Part shown: positions 54,022 to 63,840 of the stretch, one piece after another | Layout: each line of letters begins with the position of its first letter | How positions within the stretch are numbered: the first letter of the stretch is position 1 | Assembly (NCBI RefSeq): GCF_001942305.1 | Contig: NZ_MKKE01000013.1 | Coordinates: 28,062 to 92,061 of the forward strand | Source of the DNA: Saccharomonospora sp. CUA-673 | Lineage (GTDB): Bacteria; Actinomycetota; Actinomycetes; Mycobacteriales; Pseudonocardiaceae | Direction: 5' to 3' | Length of the DNA: 64,000 nt | Notes under the pieces: generated by a model | The model's database searches: none | Seen by the model: only the letters and a program-made list of their open reading frames with translations | What the model was told of the DNA's origin: nothing | Made by a program: the position numbers and the translations under genes

Positions 54022-55574
54022 TTAGGTGTTGTCCTGCTTGAGCATGTCGGAGCACTTCTCGCCGATGGCCATGGTGGTGATGTTGGGGTTGACGGCGACG
54101 AGGAAGGGCATGACGGAGGCGTCGGCGACGCGGAGGCCCTGGACGCCCTTGACGCGCAGGCGCGGGTCGAGGGGCTTGGTGTTGTCCTCGACGGCGCCCA
54201 TCTTCACCGACCGGCGGGGTGGTAGACGGTGTTGTGGGTGCGCTTGATGTAGTCGGCGATCTCGTCGTCGGTCTGCACGTCCTTGCCGGGGAACAGTTCC
54301 TCGCCGGCCCATTCCTGCATGGGCGACTGCGCGACGATCGTCCGGGCGAGTTTGATGCCCTCGGTCATGACGCGCATGTCGTGCCCGTCGGGGTCGGTGA
54401 AGTACTTCGGGTCGACGGCGGGCTTGTCGCGGAAGTCCTTGCTGCGCAATCGAACCGTGCCGGTGGAGCGGGCGCGGGTGACGTTCGGCGTGAGGCAGAA
54501 CGAGTTCTCCGACGTCGGGTAGCCCTGGCGCACGGTGTGCATGTCGAAGGGCACCGAGCCGTAGTGGAACATCAGGTCGGGCCGGTCGAGGCCCTCCTCG
54601 GTCTGCGTGAAGATGCCGATCTCCCACCACTGCGTGGAGTCGGAGACCATCGGCTTCTTCGCCTCCCAGCTGATGACGCCCTCGGGGTGGTCCTCGAGGG
54701 TGGCGCCGACGCCGGGGGAGTCGACGAGCACGTCGATGCCGAACTCGCGCAGGTGCTCGGCCGGGCCGATGCCCGACAGCATGAGCAGCTTGGGCGTGTC
54801 GATGGCGCCCGTCGACAGCACGACCTCGCGTCGCGCGGAGACGGTCGCCGAGTGGATGAGGTCATCGCTCAGGTACTCGACGCCGGTGGCGCGCGTGCCG
54901 TCGAACACGACGCGCTTGGCCCACGCGTTGGTGCGGATCTCGAGGTTCGGCCGGTCGAGGATCGGGTGCAGATAGGACACCGACGACGAGGACCGCGTGC
55001 CGTCCTCGCGGGCGTTGATCTGGAACCAGTTCGCGCCGCGGGTGACGGTGGTGCCCGAGTTGAACTCGGTGGTCGGGATGCCCTGCTGCGCGCAGGCCTC
55101 CAGCAGCGCGGCGCCGGTGGGGTCCTTCGGCGGGACGCTGCGGATCGTCACCGGGCCGCTGCGGCCGTGGTGCTCACCGGGGCCGTCGTTGGTCTCGAGC
55201 CGCTGGTACAGCGGGAACATGTCCTTCGAGCCCCAGCCGGGCAGGCCCATCGACTCCCACTCGTCGAGGTCCTCGGCGGGCGCCCAGAACGCGATGCACG
55301 AGTTGTGCGAGGAGCAGCCGCCCAGCACGCGGGCGCGGGCGTGGCGCATGAACGAGTTGCCGTTGGCCTGCGGTTCGATCAGGTAGTCCCAGTCGTACCC
55401 GGACTCCAGCAGCGCCATCCACTTCTTCAGTTCGAGGATGTTCGGATCGCCCACATCGGACGGTCCCGCCTCGAGCAGGCACACCGTGACGTCGGGGTCC
55501 TCGGACAGGCGCGCGGCGACCGCGGCGCCGGCGCTGCCGCCGCCCACCACGACATAGTCGAACTGGTCGGTCAT
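54022..55574 (-). CDS. codA: Choline oxidase, GMC oxidoreductase family (frame-broken by one base)
   Basis: Oxidises choline to glycine betaine through betaine aldehyde, giving H2O2. The FAD motif is YVVVGGGSAGAAVAARLSED (residues 6-25). GGCSSHNSCIAFWAPAEDLDEW contains the histidine that binds FAD covalently in Arthrobacter choline oxidase, and the sequence follows that enzyme closely through STQWWEIGIFTQTEEGLDRPD and THNTVYHPAG. The frame breaks near 54211 (HPAG then SVKMGAVEDNT); one added base gives exactly 518 codons. The C terminus VNPNITTMAIGEKC keeps the GMC end with the active-site His/Asn region. The aldehyde dehydrogenase gene lies 40 nt upstream. Confidence 0.92.
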
Positions 55575-55614
55575 CGAAAATCCTTTCCGGTTCGGGTGAG
55601 GTGTGTGCGGGCGG

Positions 55615-57107
55615 TCATTCGCCGGAGAACCAGTTCTGCGGTCCGGGCCGCAGGTTCTGGTACACGTGCTTGGCCTCCTGGTACTCGCCGAGGCCCGCGC
55701 GGCCGAGTTCCCGGCCGATACCGGACTGCTTGAAACCGCCCCACTCGCCTGCGGCAGGTACGGGTGGAAGTCGTTGATCCAGACGGTGCCGTGGCGCAGC
55801 CGGTTCGCGACGCGCTGCGCCTTGCCCGGGTCGCCGGTGAACACGGCGCCCGCGAGGCCGTAGTGCGTGTCGTTGGCGATGCGCACGGCGTCGTCCTCGT
55901 CGGTGAACCGCTCGACCGTGAGCACGGGGCCGAACGACTCCTCGGTGACGGCGTAGGAACCCTGCCGGACCTCGTCGAGCACCGTCGGCAGGTAGAAGTG
56001 GCCGTGGGCGTAGCGCTCGCCGTCCGGGCGAGCGCCACCGGTGCGCAGCACGGCGCCCTCGTCGATCGCCTTCGCCACGTAGTCCTCGACCTTGCGTCGA
56101 TGCGCGTCGGAGATCAGCGGCCCGGTCTCGGCGTCGTCGTCGAACGGGCCTCCGAGGCGGATCAGCTCGGCCCGGCGCACGATCTCGTCGACGAGCGCGT
56201 CGTGGAGCTCGTCCTGCACGATCAGCCGCGCGCCCGCGGAGCACACCTGACCGGAGTGCAGGAAGATCGCGGTGAGTGCGAAGTCGACGGCGGTGTCGAA
56301 GTCGGCGTCGGCGAACACGACGTTCGGGTTCTTGCCGCCGAGTTCGAGCGCGACCTTCTTCACGGTCGGCGCGGCGAGCGCGGAGATCGTGCGGCCGGTG
56401 TGCAGGCCGCCGGTGAACGACACGAGGTCGACGTCGGGGTGTTCGGCGAGCACGCTGCCGACCTCGGGGCCGGTGCCCAGCACGAGGTTGCCGACGCCCG
56501 CGGGCAGGCCGGCCTCGGTGAGCGCGCGCATGAGCAGGATCGCCGTGCTCGGCGTCAGCTCGCTCGGCTTGAGCACGAACGTGTCGCCCGCGGCGATCGC
56601 CGGCGCGACCTTCCACGCCACCTGCAGCAGCGGGAAGTTCCACGGCGTGATCATTCCGCAGACGCCGACCGGTTCGTACTGCACGCGGCTGATCGCGTCC
56701 GGCGAACCGGTGTCGACGATGCGGCCGGAATCGGTGCCGGCGAGCTTGCCGAAGTAGCGGAAGCATGCGGCGATGTCGTCCATGTCGTATTCGCTCTCGA
56801 CCAGACGCTTACCGGTGTCGAGCGATTCCGCGCGGGCGAATTCGGCCTTGTCACGCACCAGAATGTCGGCGACGCGCAGCAGCAGGTCACCGCGGTCCCA
56901 CGCCGAGCTCGTGGCCCACGTGCCCTCGTCGAAGGCGCGACGAGCTGCGGCGACGGCCTGTTCGGCGTCCACGCGGACGCCTTCGGCGACGGTGGCCACG
57001 AGGGTGCCGTCCGCGGGGGAGTGGATCTCGCGGGTACCGCCGTCGGTGGCGGTCCTCCATTCGCCGTCGATGAACAACGTGGCTGCCGGATTGTCGGCGT
57101 GCGACAT
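55615..57107 (-). CDS. betB: Betaine aldehyde dehydrogenase (frame-broken by one base)
   Basis: NAD-dependent oxidation of betaine aldehyde to glycine betaine, an osmoprotectant. The ALDH signature is KVALELGGKNPNVVFADAD (catalytic Glu) and the nucleophile region is FLHSGQVCSAGARL (Cys). MITPWNFPLLQVAWKVAPAI and FTGGLHTGRTI are the NAD-binding segments. The C terminus is split near 55748 (YLPQ then AEWGGFKQSGIGRELG, base lost in GCC-GAG); repair gives exactly 498 codons. ATG 57107 is at the family start. It is upstream of choline oxidase in the same operon and divergent from a TetR gene. Confidence 0.93.
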
Positions 57108-57214
57108 GCTTTCTCGCTCTTTTCCGTTCGTCGGCGTCTCGCATCGGGCGCGCTGCGCGCACAGTGGTCCCGGGCGCAGTACCGGGGGACGGGGAAGCAC
57201 GCTAACATCGGACC

Positions 57215-57228
57215 TGTACATCTGTACA
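57215..57228. promoter_or_regulatory. Operator candidate between betB and tetR
   Basis: TGTACATCTGTACA contains two TGTACA palindromes 8 bp apart, forming a 14-bp near-perfect dyad in the 278-bp divergent region. It probably binds the adjacent TetR-family regulator. Confidence 0.5.
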
Positions 57229-57385
57229 CCTACGGCGCTCGCGGTGTTTTCCCGCCGTACTCCGAAATTGCGTGTGAACTGCGGATTCGCGGTCGGCGGT
57301 GACATGTGCCGCATTGCCGTCGACGGCGCTCGTGGCACGCTGGAGGCGTCACAGGGCCGCAGGGACCGAGAGGGACGCCGAGGGA

Positions 57386-57943
57386 ATGCCGAGCAACCAG
57401 TCCGCAGCCGGACGCAAGGATCCGGACCGCAGGCAGCGGATCGCGCGCGCGGCCATCGACGTCGTCTCCGAGGTCGGCGTCGAGAAGCTCACGCACCGCC
57501 GGGTGGCCGCGGCCGCCGGCGTGCCCCTGGGCTCGACCACGTACTACTTCTCCACGCTCGACGACCTCCTCGGCAGCGCGCTGCGGCAGGCGGCCGAGGA
57601 CGACGTCGAGCACCTGCGCAAATGGGCGGCCGGTCTCGACGCGGGCGGCGACCTCACCGAGGGGCTGACCGAGCTCGTGCTGCACTACCTGGGCCCGGCG
57701 CGGGCGCAGACGATCGTCGAACACCAGCTCTACATTGCCGCGTTGCACCGGCCCGCGCTGCAGCACGTCAGCCAGGAGTGGGACACCGCGTTGGCGGAGC
57801 TGTTCGCCACCTACACCGACGCGATCACCGGAAAGGTGCTGTCGGTGGTGTTCTGCGGCTGGCAGCTGCAGGGCATCGTGCGGGACGCGTTGCCCGACCG
57901 CGGCGAGGTCGAGGCCTCGTTCCGGAAGGTGCTCGGCACCTGA
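57386..57943 (+). CDS. TetR family regulator, probable choline/betaine gene repressor
   Basis: A 185-residue TetR protein. The helix-turn-helix reads DRRQRIARAAIDVVSEVGVEKLTHRRVAAAAGVPLGSTTYYFSTLDDLL in two overlapping segments (residues 13-61), with the 'GSTTYYF' type typical of the actinobacterial TetR subgroup. The C terminus is the ligand domain with an AQTIVEHQLYIAALHRP helix. ATG 57386 follows GAGGGA. It is divergent from betB-codA, so by position it is a functional analogue of BetI; sequence identity to BetI is not claimed. Confidence 0.88.
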   Translation: MPSNQSAAGRKDPDRRQRIARAAIDVVSEVGVEKLTHRRVAAAAGVPLGSTTYYFSTLDDLLGSALRQAAEDDVEHLRKWAAGLDAGGDLTEGLTELVLHYLGPARAQTIVEHQLYIAALHRPALQHVSQEWDTALAELFATYTDAITGKVLSVVFCGWQLQGIVRDALPDRGEVEASFRKVLGT

Positions 57944-58015
57944 CGGGCCCGCCGACGGGCGGCGTCCGGTCGGTGGCCGTTCGGTGACGAACCGGCGATC
58001 GTCGGTGGTCCCGAC

Positions 58016-58021
58016 TACCGT
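58016..58021 (+). promoter_or_regulatory. -10-like element before the PPOX gene
   Basis: TACCGT lies 7 nt before the ATG at 58029 and no ribosome-binding site is present, as at other leaderless starts in the window. Confidence 0.35.
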
Positions 58022-58028
58022 CGAGGCC

Positions 58029-58451
58029 ATGGCGTTATCGGTGGAAGAACGCGCGCAATTCCTGGCGGAACCGAACATCGGGGTGCTGTCGGTCGTCGAG
58101 CACGCCGACCGGGGTCCGTTGTCGGTGCCGATCTGGTACCAGTACACGCCCGGTGGGTCCCTGTGGCTGCGCACCGGCGCGGACTCCCGCAAGGCGCGGG
58201 CGATCCGGGAGGCGGGCCGCTTCAGCCTCGTGGTGGAGCGGACGCGGCCGACCGTGCGGTACGTGACCGTCGAAGGGCCCGCGGAGTTCGGCGAGGACAG
58301 CCACGACCTGTCGGTCGAGATGGCCGCGCGGTACCTGGCACCCGACAAGGTCGAGGCGTTCCTCGACTACGAACGTCGCTACCTCGGCGACCACGTCGTC
58401 ATCTCGATGCGACCGGAACGGTGGTTGTCGCTCGACATGGGCGCCCTCTGA
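58029..58451 (+). CDS. Pyridoxamine 5'-phosphate oxidase-like (PPOX) flavin/F420-binding protein
   Basis: A 140-residue split beta-barrel protein. IGVLSVVEHADRGPLSVPIWYQY and DSRKARAIREAGRFSLVVE are the PPOX cofactor-binding segments, and TVRYVTVEGPAEFG follows the fold. Small actinobacterial members bind F420, FMN or heme and act on varied substrates; which cofactor applies is not clear. The gene is 85 nt after the TetR gene with its own start. Confidence 0.82.
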   Translation: MALSVEERAQFLAEPNIGVLSVVEHADRGPLSVPIWYQYTPGGSLWLRTGADSRKARAIREAGRFSLVVERTRPTVRYVTVEGPAEFGEDSHDLSVEMAARYLAPDKVEAFLDYERRYLGDHVVISMRPERWLSLDMGAL

Positions 58452-58520
58452 CGGCTCGGCCCCGGGGCGGGTGGCCGGGTGTCGAGGCTGTGCCGCGCCG
58501 TGCGGAGGCCCACGCCGACC

Positions 58521-58549
58521 TTGTCATCTGATCAGTTGAACAGATAATT
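58521..58549 (+). promoter_or_regulatory. Promoter with internal operator of the ABC importer operon
   Basis: -35 TTGTCA (58521-58526) and -10 GATAAT/ATAATT (58543-58549) are 16-17 bp apart, the best sigma-A-like promoter of the window. The spacer holds the palindrome ATCTG-N10-CAGAT (58526-58545), so a repressor bound there would block the polymerase. The start codon at 58589 lies 40 nt downstream. Confidence 0.65.
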
Positions 58550-58588
58550 TGCCGTGCGGACTGACGGGTCGGTGCGGGGAGTTGCGGG

Positions 58589-60195
58589 ATGGTGTCCAGG
58601 CGGACCGGCCAGGCGCGGGCGATCCCGGTGCTCGTGCTGCTCGGCTGCGTCGCGCTCGCGGCGGGAGCGTGTGCCGTCCCGGAGGGCAGCGGCAACGCGA
58701 CCGGCGACGACGGGCTCGTGCTGGCCGAGGCCTACGAGGACGAGAGCCTCCACCCGCTGCTGGGTCACGGCCAGGAAGGCGCGTCCAAGATCTTCGACGG
58801 CCTCTACGACTACGACGCCGACCGCGCACTGCGCCCCGCGTTGGCCGCGGAGCCCGCCCGGGCATCGGCCGACGGCACCACGTGGACCGTGCCGCTGCGC
58901 AGCGGGGTCGTCTTCCACAACGGCAGCCCGTTCACCGCCGACGACGTGGTCGCCACCTACCGCGCGCTGGCTGATCCGCGCTACGCCTCCACCGTGGCGT
59001 CCAAGTACGAGGTGATCGATGCGGTGCACGCGGTCGACGACCACACCGTGCGCTTCGAACTCGCCGAGGCCTACCGGCCGCTGCCGCATCTGCTCACCCT
59101 CGGCATCGTGCCCGGGGAGAGCCTCGCCGAACCGGAGCCGCTGGAGAACTCGCCGTTGGGCAGCGACCCGATCGGCACCGGCCCGTACGAACTCGCCGAA
59201 TGGCGCAAGGGCGACCGCATGGTGCTGACCGCCAACGAGCGGTACTGGGGCGCCGCGCCGCAGGTGCGGACCCTCACCGTGGTGTTCGCCGGGGACGACA
59301 ACACCCGCGCCCAACGACTCCGGGCGGGAGAATTCGACGGGGCGTCCCTGCCGCCCGCGCTCGCCGAGTCGATGCGCGACCTGGACGGCTACCGGGTCGT
59401 GCACCACCGCACCGCCGACTACCGCACCGTCACGCTGCCCTCGCAGCACCCGGTGACCGGCGACCCCACGGTGCGCACGGCGCTCAACCACGCCGTCGAC
59501 CGGGAGGGCATGATCGAGGCGATCCTGGCCGGACACGGCGTTCCCGCGCACACGCCGATCCCGCCCGTGCTGGAGGAACTGCACGAACCGCGGGCGGAGT
59601 TCACGTTCGACCGCGCGCAGGCGCGCCGCATCCTCGACGACGCGGGCTGGCGCGTCGGCAGTGACGGCGTGCGCATGCGCGAGGGCACGCGCGCGGCGTT
59701 CACGCTCATGTACCCGGCCGACGACAGCGTGCGGAAACTGTTCGCGCAGGCGTTCGCCTCCGACGCGGAGGCCGTGGGGATCGACGTCTCGCTCGAAGGG
59801 CTCGGCTGGGAGGCGATCGACCCGCGGATGGCCACCGACGCGTCGTGCTCGGCGGCGGCAACCCGTTCGAACCCGACCTGGTGGCCTACCCGCTGCTGCA
59901 CTCGTCGTACGGCGGCGACGGCTACAACAATCCGGGCCACTACGCCGATTCCGATGTGGACGCCGCGTTGGACGCGTCCCGAGCGGCCCCCGGTGACGAG
60001 GCGCGCGCCGCGGAGCTGCGCCGGATGCAGCGCGCGTTCCACGACGACCCGGGATTCGTGTTCCTCGCGTTCCTCGACCACAGCTACGTGCTGCGCGACG
60101 GCTGGAGCGGCTACCGGCCCGTCGTCGAACCGCACACGCACGGGTTGACCTGGGGACCGTGGTGGAACGTGCACACCTGGGAGCGCGAGCGATGA
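58589..60195 (+). CDS. ABC transporter substrate-binding lipoprotein, peptide/nickel family (frame-broken by one base)
   Basis: Cluster C (family 5, PF00496) solute-binding protein. The signal ends in the lipobox ALAAGAC (Cys about 31). Family segments: LAEAYEDESLHPLLG, GLYDYDADRALRPALAAEPA, GVVFHNGSPFTADDVVATYRAL and GTGPYELAEWRKGDRMVL. The frame breaks at 59842 (TDA then VLGGGNPFEPDL), costing one base; repair gives exactly 536 codons and the C-terminal LLHSSYGGDGYNNPGHY. Ligand type (oligopeptide, nickel or a metallophore) cannot be told. First gene of the complete importer operon that follows with 4-8 nt overlaps. Confidence 0.9.
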
Positions 60196-61196
60196 GCCGC
60201 GCCGGCCGCGCCACCCTACCGCGGCGCGCGGCGATCGGGCGGCTCGTGCTGCGCCGACTCGCGATGGCCGTGCCCGTGCTCCTGGTCGTGGCCTGCGGGG
60301 TGTTCCTGCTCGGCGCGGCGTCGCCGTTCGACCCGATCCACCAGTACTACGGCGTCGAGGTCTTCTCCGCGGGCGAGGAGCAGCTCGAGCAGACGCGCGA
60401 CCGGCTGGGAATCGACGACCCGGTGCACGTCCAGTTCGGACAGTGGGTCGGCGGGCTGGTGACGGGAGATCTGGGCACCAGCCGGGTGTATCACCAGCCG
60501 GTGGCCGACGTGCTCGCCGAACGTCTGCCGTGGACACTCCTGCTCGCCGGAACGGGACTGGTTGTCGCGGCCCTGCTGGCGCTGGTGCTCGGCATCGTCA
60601 CAGCGTGGCGGCAGGGCGGCTGGCTCGACCGCACCGTCACGGCCATCGGTCAGGGCATGGAGGGGCTGCCGAGCTTCGTCCTCGCGTTCGCGGCGATCCT
60701 GGTGTTCTCGGTGCTGCTCGGCTGGCTGCCCGTCGCCGGCGTCACCGACGGCAACGCCGAGGCCGGCGCGGGCCAGGTGGCGCAGCACCTCGTGCTGCCA
60801 GCGCTGGTGCTGGGGGTGTCGCAGTCGCCGTGGCTGGTGCTGCACCTGCGGCAGTCGATGCTGACCTCGCTCGCCGACGACCACGTGATCGGCGCGCGGG
60901 CACGCGGGCTGCCCGAACCGCTCGTCGTCACCGGGCACGCGCTGCCGACCGCGCTGCTGCCGTTCCTGAACGTGCTGGGCACGCGGGTTCCGGAGCTCGT
61001 GACCGGCGCGGTGCTGGTGGAGACCGTGTTCTCGTGGCCGGGCGTGGCCGCGGCCATGGTCGACGCGGGCCTGGCCGTGGACTATCCGCTGCTGGCGGTG
61101 CTGGCGCTCGCGGCGACCGTGGCGGTGCTGTTGGGTTCGTTGCTCGCCGACATCGCCACGGCGCTGGCCGACCCGAGGGTGCGGGCCGATGGCTGA
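60192..61196 (+). CDS. ABC transporter permease, DppB/NikB type
   Basis: 334 residues with six helices. The N-terminal helix region (LVLRRLAMAVPVLLVVACGVF) and the long first periplasmic loop typical of DppB/NikB are present, and the EAA loop is DHVIGARARGLPEPLVVTGHALPTALLP. The ATG overlaps the SBP stop (ATGA), showing tight coupling. Confidence 0.93.
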   Translation: MSRAGRATLPRRAAIGRLVLRRLAMAVPVLLVVACGVFLLGAASPFDPIHQYYGVEVFSAGEEQLEQTRDRLGIDDPVHVQFGQWVGGLVTGDLGTSRVYHQPVADVLAERLPWTLLLAGTGLVVAALLALVLGIVTAWRQGGWLDRTVTAIGQGMEGLPSFVLAFAAILVFSVLLGWLPVAGVTDGNAEAGAGQVAQHLVLPALVLGVSQSPWLVLHLRQSMLTSLADDHVIGARARGLPEPLVVTGHALPTALLPFLNVLGTRVPELVTGAVLVETVFSWPGVAAAMVDAGLAVDYPLLAVLALAATVAVLLGSLLADIATALADPRVRADG

Positions 61197-62082
61197 GGGG
61201 ACCTGGCGGACGGCGGCGCGCCGGCGCGCGGGCACACCGCGCGGCCGGGCGAGCGAGGGTCGCGCCCGCGCGCGCCTGATCGTGGGCGTCACCGGCCTGG
61301 CCGTGTTGATCGGCGCCGCCGTGCTCGTGCCGTGGCTCGCGCCGGCGGGCGACCAACTGTTCGACTACACGCAGGTGCGCCAGGCGCCCAGCGGCGAGCA
61401 CCCGTTCGGCACCGATCAGGCCGGACGGGACCTGTTCGTCCGGGCGCTGGAGGGCCTGCGGGTCTCGTTGCTGGTGGCGGCGGTCTGCGCACTCGGGTCC
61501 ATCACCGTCGGCACGGTCATCGGCGCGGTGTCCGGCTTCGCGGGCGGCTGGACCGACCGGCTGTTGATGCGACTGCTGGACACGGTCAACGCGATGCCGC
61601 ACCTGCTGCTGGGCATCGTGATCGTCGCGCTGTACCGGGGGAGCCTGACGGCCGTCGTCGTGTCCATTGTGGTCACGCACTGGACGACGGTCGCGCGGAT
61701 CGTGCGGGCCGAGGTGCTGTCGCTGCGGGAACGCCCGTTCATCGACGCGGCCATCTCGGGTGGCGCCTCGCGCGGGCACATCGTGCGCCGGCACGTGGTA
61801 CCCGCGGTGCTGCCGCAGGCGGCGCTGTCGGCGGTGCTGGTGCTGCCGCACGCCGTATGGCACGAGACGGCGCTGAGCTTCCTCGGCCTCGGCCTGCCGC
61901 CGCACCTGGCGAGCATCGGCAACATCCTGTCCGACGCGCGCTCGGAACTGCTGCTCGGCGGCTGGTGGGTGGTGGTGTTCCCGTCGGCGCTGCTGGTGCT
62001 GACGACCCTGGCCACGGCGGGCATCGCCGGAACGCTACGCGACCGGCTCGTCCCGCGCCGACGATCGGAGCTGGCACTGTGA
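61189..62082 (+). CDS. ABC transporter permease, DppC/NikC type
   Basis: 297 residues. It has the DppC N-terminal OppC-like segment, then HPFGTDQAGRDLFVRALEG, the hallmark of this subunit, and the EAA loop FIDAAISGGASRGHIVRRHVVPAVLPQ. ATG 61189 overlaps the preceding gene by 8 nt. It forms the membrane channel with the previous permease. Confidence 0.93.
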   Translation: MAEGTWRTAARRRAGTPRGRASEGRARARLIVGVTGLAVLIGAAVLVPWLAPAGDQLFDYTQVRQAPSGEHPFGTDQAGRDLFVRALEGLRVSLLVAAVCALGSITVGTVIGAVSGFAGGWTDRLLMRLLDTVNAMPHLLLGIVIVALYRGSLTAVVVSIVVTHWTTVARIVRAEVLSLRERPFIDAAISGGASRGHIVRRHVVPAVLPQAALSAVLVLPHAVWHETALSFLGLGLPPHLASIGNILSDARSELLLGGWWVVVFPSALLVLTTLATAGIAGTLRDRLVPRRRSELAL

Positions 62083-63092
62083 CCTCCCTCGTCGTCGACG
62101 ACGTCGCGCTGACCGTGGATCGGTTGTCGGTGCGGTTCCTGGTGGGCCGCAGGCGGAGCCGGTCGATCGTGCACGCGGCGACCGACGTGTCCCTGACACT
62201 GCGCCGCGGGCGGATGCTGGCGCTCGTCGGGGAGAGCGGCTGCGGCAAGTCGGTGCTGACGTCGGCGCTGTTGGGGCTGCTGCCCGCGAACGCGCAGACG
62301 CGCGGCGGCGCCGTGCTGCACACCGGTGCCGGTGCTGGCGGCGACGTCGAGTTGTGCTCGGCGTCGGAATCGTTGCTGTCCGGGCACATCCGGGGCAGGC
62401 GGATCGGACTCGTGCCGCAGTCGGCGGCCGGGCACCTCACCCCGGTGCGCACGGCGCGCAGCCACCTCGCCGAGACGGTGCGCCTGATCGGACCGCCCGG
62501 CACCGACGTCGACGAGCTGGCCGAACGGGCGGGACTCGACCCCGCCGAGCTCGACGCCTACCCGCACGAACTGTCCGGCGGCATGGCCCAGCGGGTGGCG
62601 TTCGCACTGGCCATGGCCGGCGACCCCGACGTGATCCTCGCCGACGAACCCACGACCGGCCTGGACCGGCCACTCGTCGACCACGTCCTCGGTCAACTGT
62701 CCACACTGGCCGGTTCGGGGGCAGGGGACGGCAAGGCGGTGCTGCTGATCACGCACGACCTGGCCGCCGCGCGCCGCGTCGCCGACGACATCGCCGTCAT
62801 GTACGCGGGGCGGATCGTCGAATCCGGCCCGGCGGCCGCGGTGTTCGCCGACCCGTGGCACCCCTACACCCGTTGCCTGCTGAACGCGTTGCCCGACGGC
62901 GAGTTCGTCCCCATCCCCGGGCACCCACCGGAACTGACCGACGTGCCCGGCGGCTGCGCCTTCTGCGCGCGGATCGAGGGGACGGAGTTGGTGGAGTTGT
63001 CGGCGGGGTTCGCCTCGGGGCCGGCGTGTACCGGGGATCCGGAACTCGTGGCCGTGGGGGACCGGATGATTGCGGGGCACGTGCCGTGTTGA
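62079..63092 (+). CDS. ABC transporter ATP-binding protein, DppD/NikD type
   Basis: 337 residues. Walker A GESGCGKSV, Q-loop IGLVPQSAAGHLTPVRTA, signature LSGGMAQRVAFALAM and Walker B VILADEPTTGLD are visible, and a C-terminal oligopeptide-transporter region includes HPYTRCLLNALPDGEFVPIPGHPPEL and CAFCARIEG with two cysteines in place of the longer Cys motif. GTG 62079 overlaps the previous stop by 4 nt. Confidence 0.92.
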   Translation: MTSLVVDDVALTVDRLSVRFLVGRRRSRSIVHAATDVSLTLRRGRMLALVGESGCGKSVLTSALLGLLPANAQTRGGAVLHTGAGAGGDVELCSASESLLSGHIRGRRIGLVPQSAAGHLTPVRTARSHLAETVRLIGPPGTDVDELAERAGLDPAELDAYPHELSGGMAQRVAFALAMAGDPDVILADEPTTGLDRPLVDHVLGQLSTLAGSGAGDGKAVLLITHDLAAARRVADDIAVMYAGRIVESGPAAAVFADPWHPYTRCLLNALPDGEFVPIPGHPPELTDVPGGCAFCARIEGTELVELSAGFASGPACTGDPELVAVGDRMIAGHVPC

Positions 63093-63724
63093 GCGCCAAG
63101 GACATCGTCACCGGCTACCGGCGCGGCCACCCCGTGCTGGACAGCGTCGACATCGAGATCCCACCGGGCACCACCGTCGGCCTCGCCGGGCCGAGCGGCT
63201 GCGGCAAATCCACCCTCGCCAAGGTGCTCGCACTGCTGCTCGAACCCTGGTCGGGCGAGGTCACCGTCGACGGCGAACCGGTCCACCGGTACCGGCATCG
63301 CGCGCCACGCGACCTGCGCACCAGCGTCGGCATCGTCTTCCAACAACCGCGCCTCGCCACCGACCCCCGCTGGACCCTCGACCGGATCATCCGCGCACCA
63401 CTCGCCGCCTGCGGCCGCACCGACGACGGCACCGCCGGGGAGCTCATCGACGCCGTCGGCCTGACCCCCGACCTGCTCGGCCGGCGCCCCCACGAGGTCT
63501 CCGACGGACAACTGCAACGCGCCTGCCTCGCCCGCGCCCTCGTCCTCCGCCCCCGCTACCTCCTCTGTGACGAGATGACCTCCATGGTCGACGCATCCAC
63601 CGCCGCCCTCCTCGTCGGCCTCGTCCGCGAACGTGCCGTTCGCGATGGGCTCGGGGTCCTTGCCGTGAGCCACGATGAGGAGTTGTTGCAGGTCTGGGCC
63701 GACCAGGTCGTCCGGTTGGGTTGA
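63086..63724 (+). CDS. ABC transporter ATP-binding protein, DppF/NikE type
   Basis: 212 residues. Walker A GPSGCGKST, Q-loop VGIVFQQPRLATDPRWT, a signature that reads VSDGQLQRACLARAL (Asp in place of the first Gly of LSGGQ), and Walker B YLLCDEMTSMVDA. Together with the previous protein it forms the ATPase heterodimer; the altered signature and DEM Walker B occur in the NikE/DppF branch. Start GTG 63086 or TTG 63089, both overlapping the previous stop. A composite repeat starts 3 nt after its stop. Confidence 0.88.
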   Translation: MLSAKDIVTGYRRGHPVLDSVDIEIPPGTTVGLAGPSGCGKSTLAKVLALLLEPWSGEVTVDGEPVHRYRHRAPRDLRTSVGIVFQQPRLATDPRWTLDRIIRAPLAACGRTDDGTAGELIDAVGLTPDLLGRRPHEVSDGQLQRACLARALVLRPRYLLCDEMTSMVDASTAALLVGLVRERAVRDGLGVLAVSHDEELLQVWADQVVRLG

Positions 63725-63726
63725 CC

Positions 63727-63840
63727 CCTCACGTCGCCGTGTCAGCACCTCGCGTCGCTGTGTTGGCATCCCGCGTCGCCGTGTCAGCGTTCTGCGTCGC
63801 CGTGTCAGCACTTCGCGTCGGTGTGTTGGTGCTTTGGGGG
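63727..63840 (+). repeat. 21-bp tandem repeat array, copy D
   Basis: Four full units begin with GTGT at 63739, 63760, 63781 and 63802, a partial one precedes (63727) and a degenerate fifth begins at 63823. The array starts 3 nt after the last ABC gene and reads in its direction, as in copies B and C. Confidence 0.88.

Noticed and set aside
54204..57338. A single 1044-residue fusion of aldehyde dehydrogenase and choline oxidase
   Set aside because: The fusion comes from a one-base loss near 55748. Choline oxidase has its own start at 55574 and the dehydrogenase C terminus continues in another frame to 55615.
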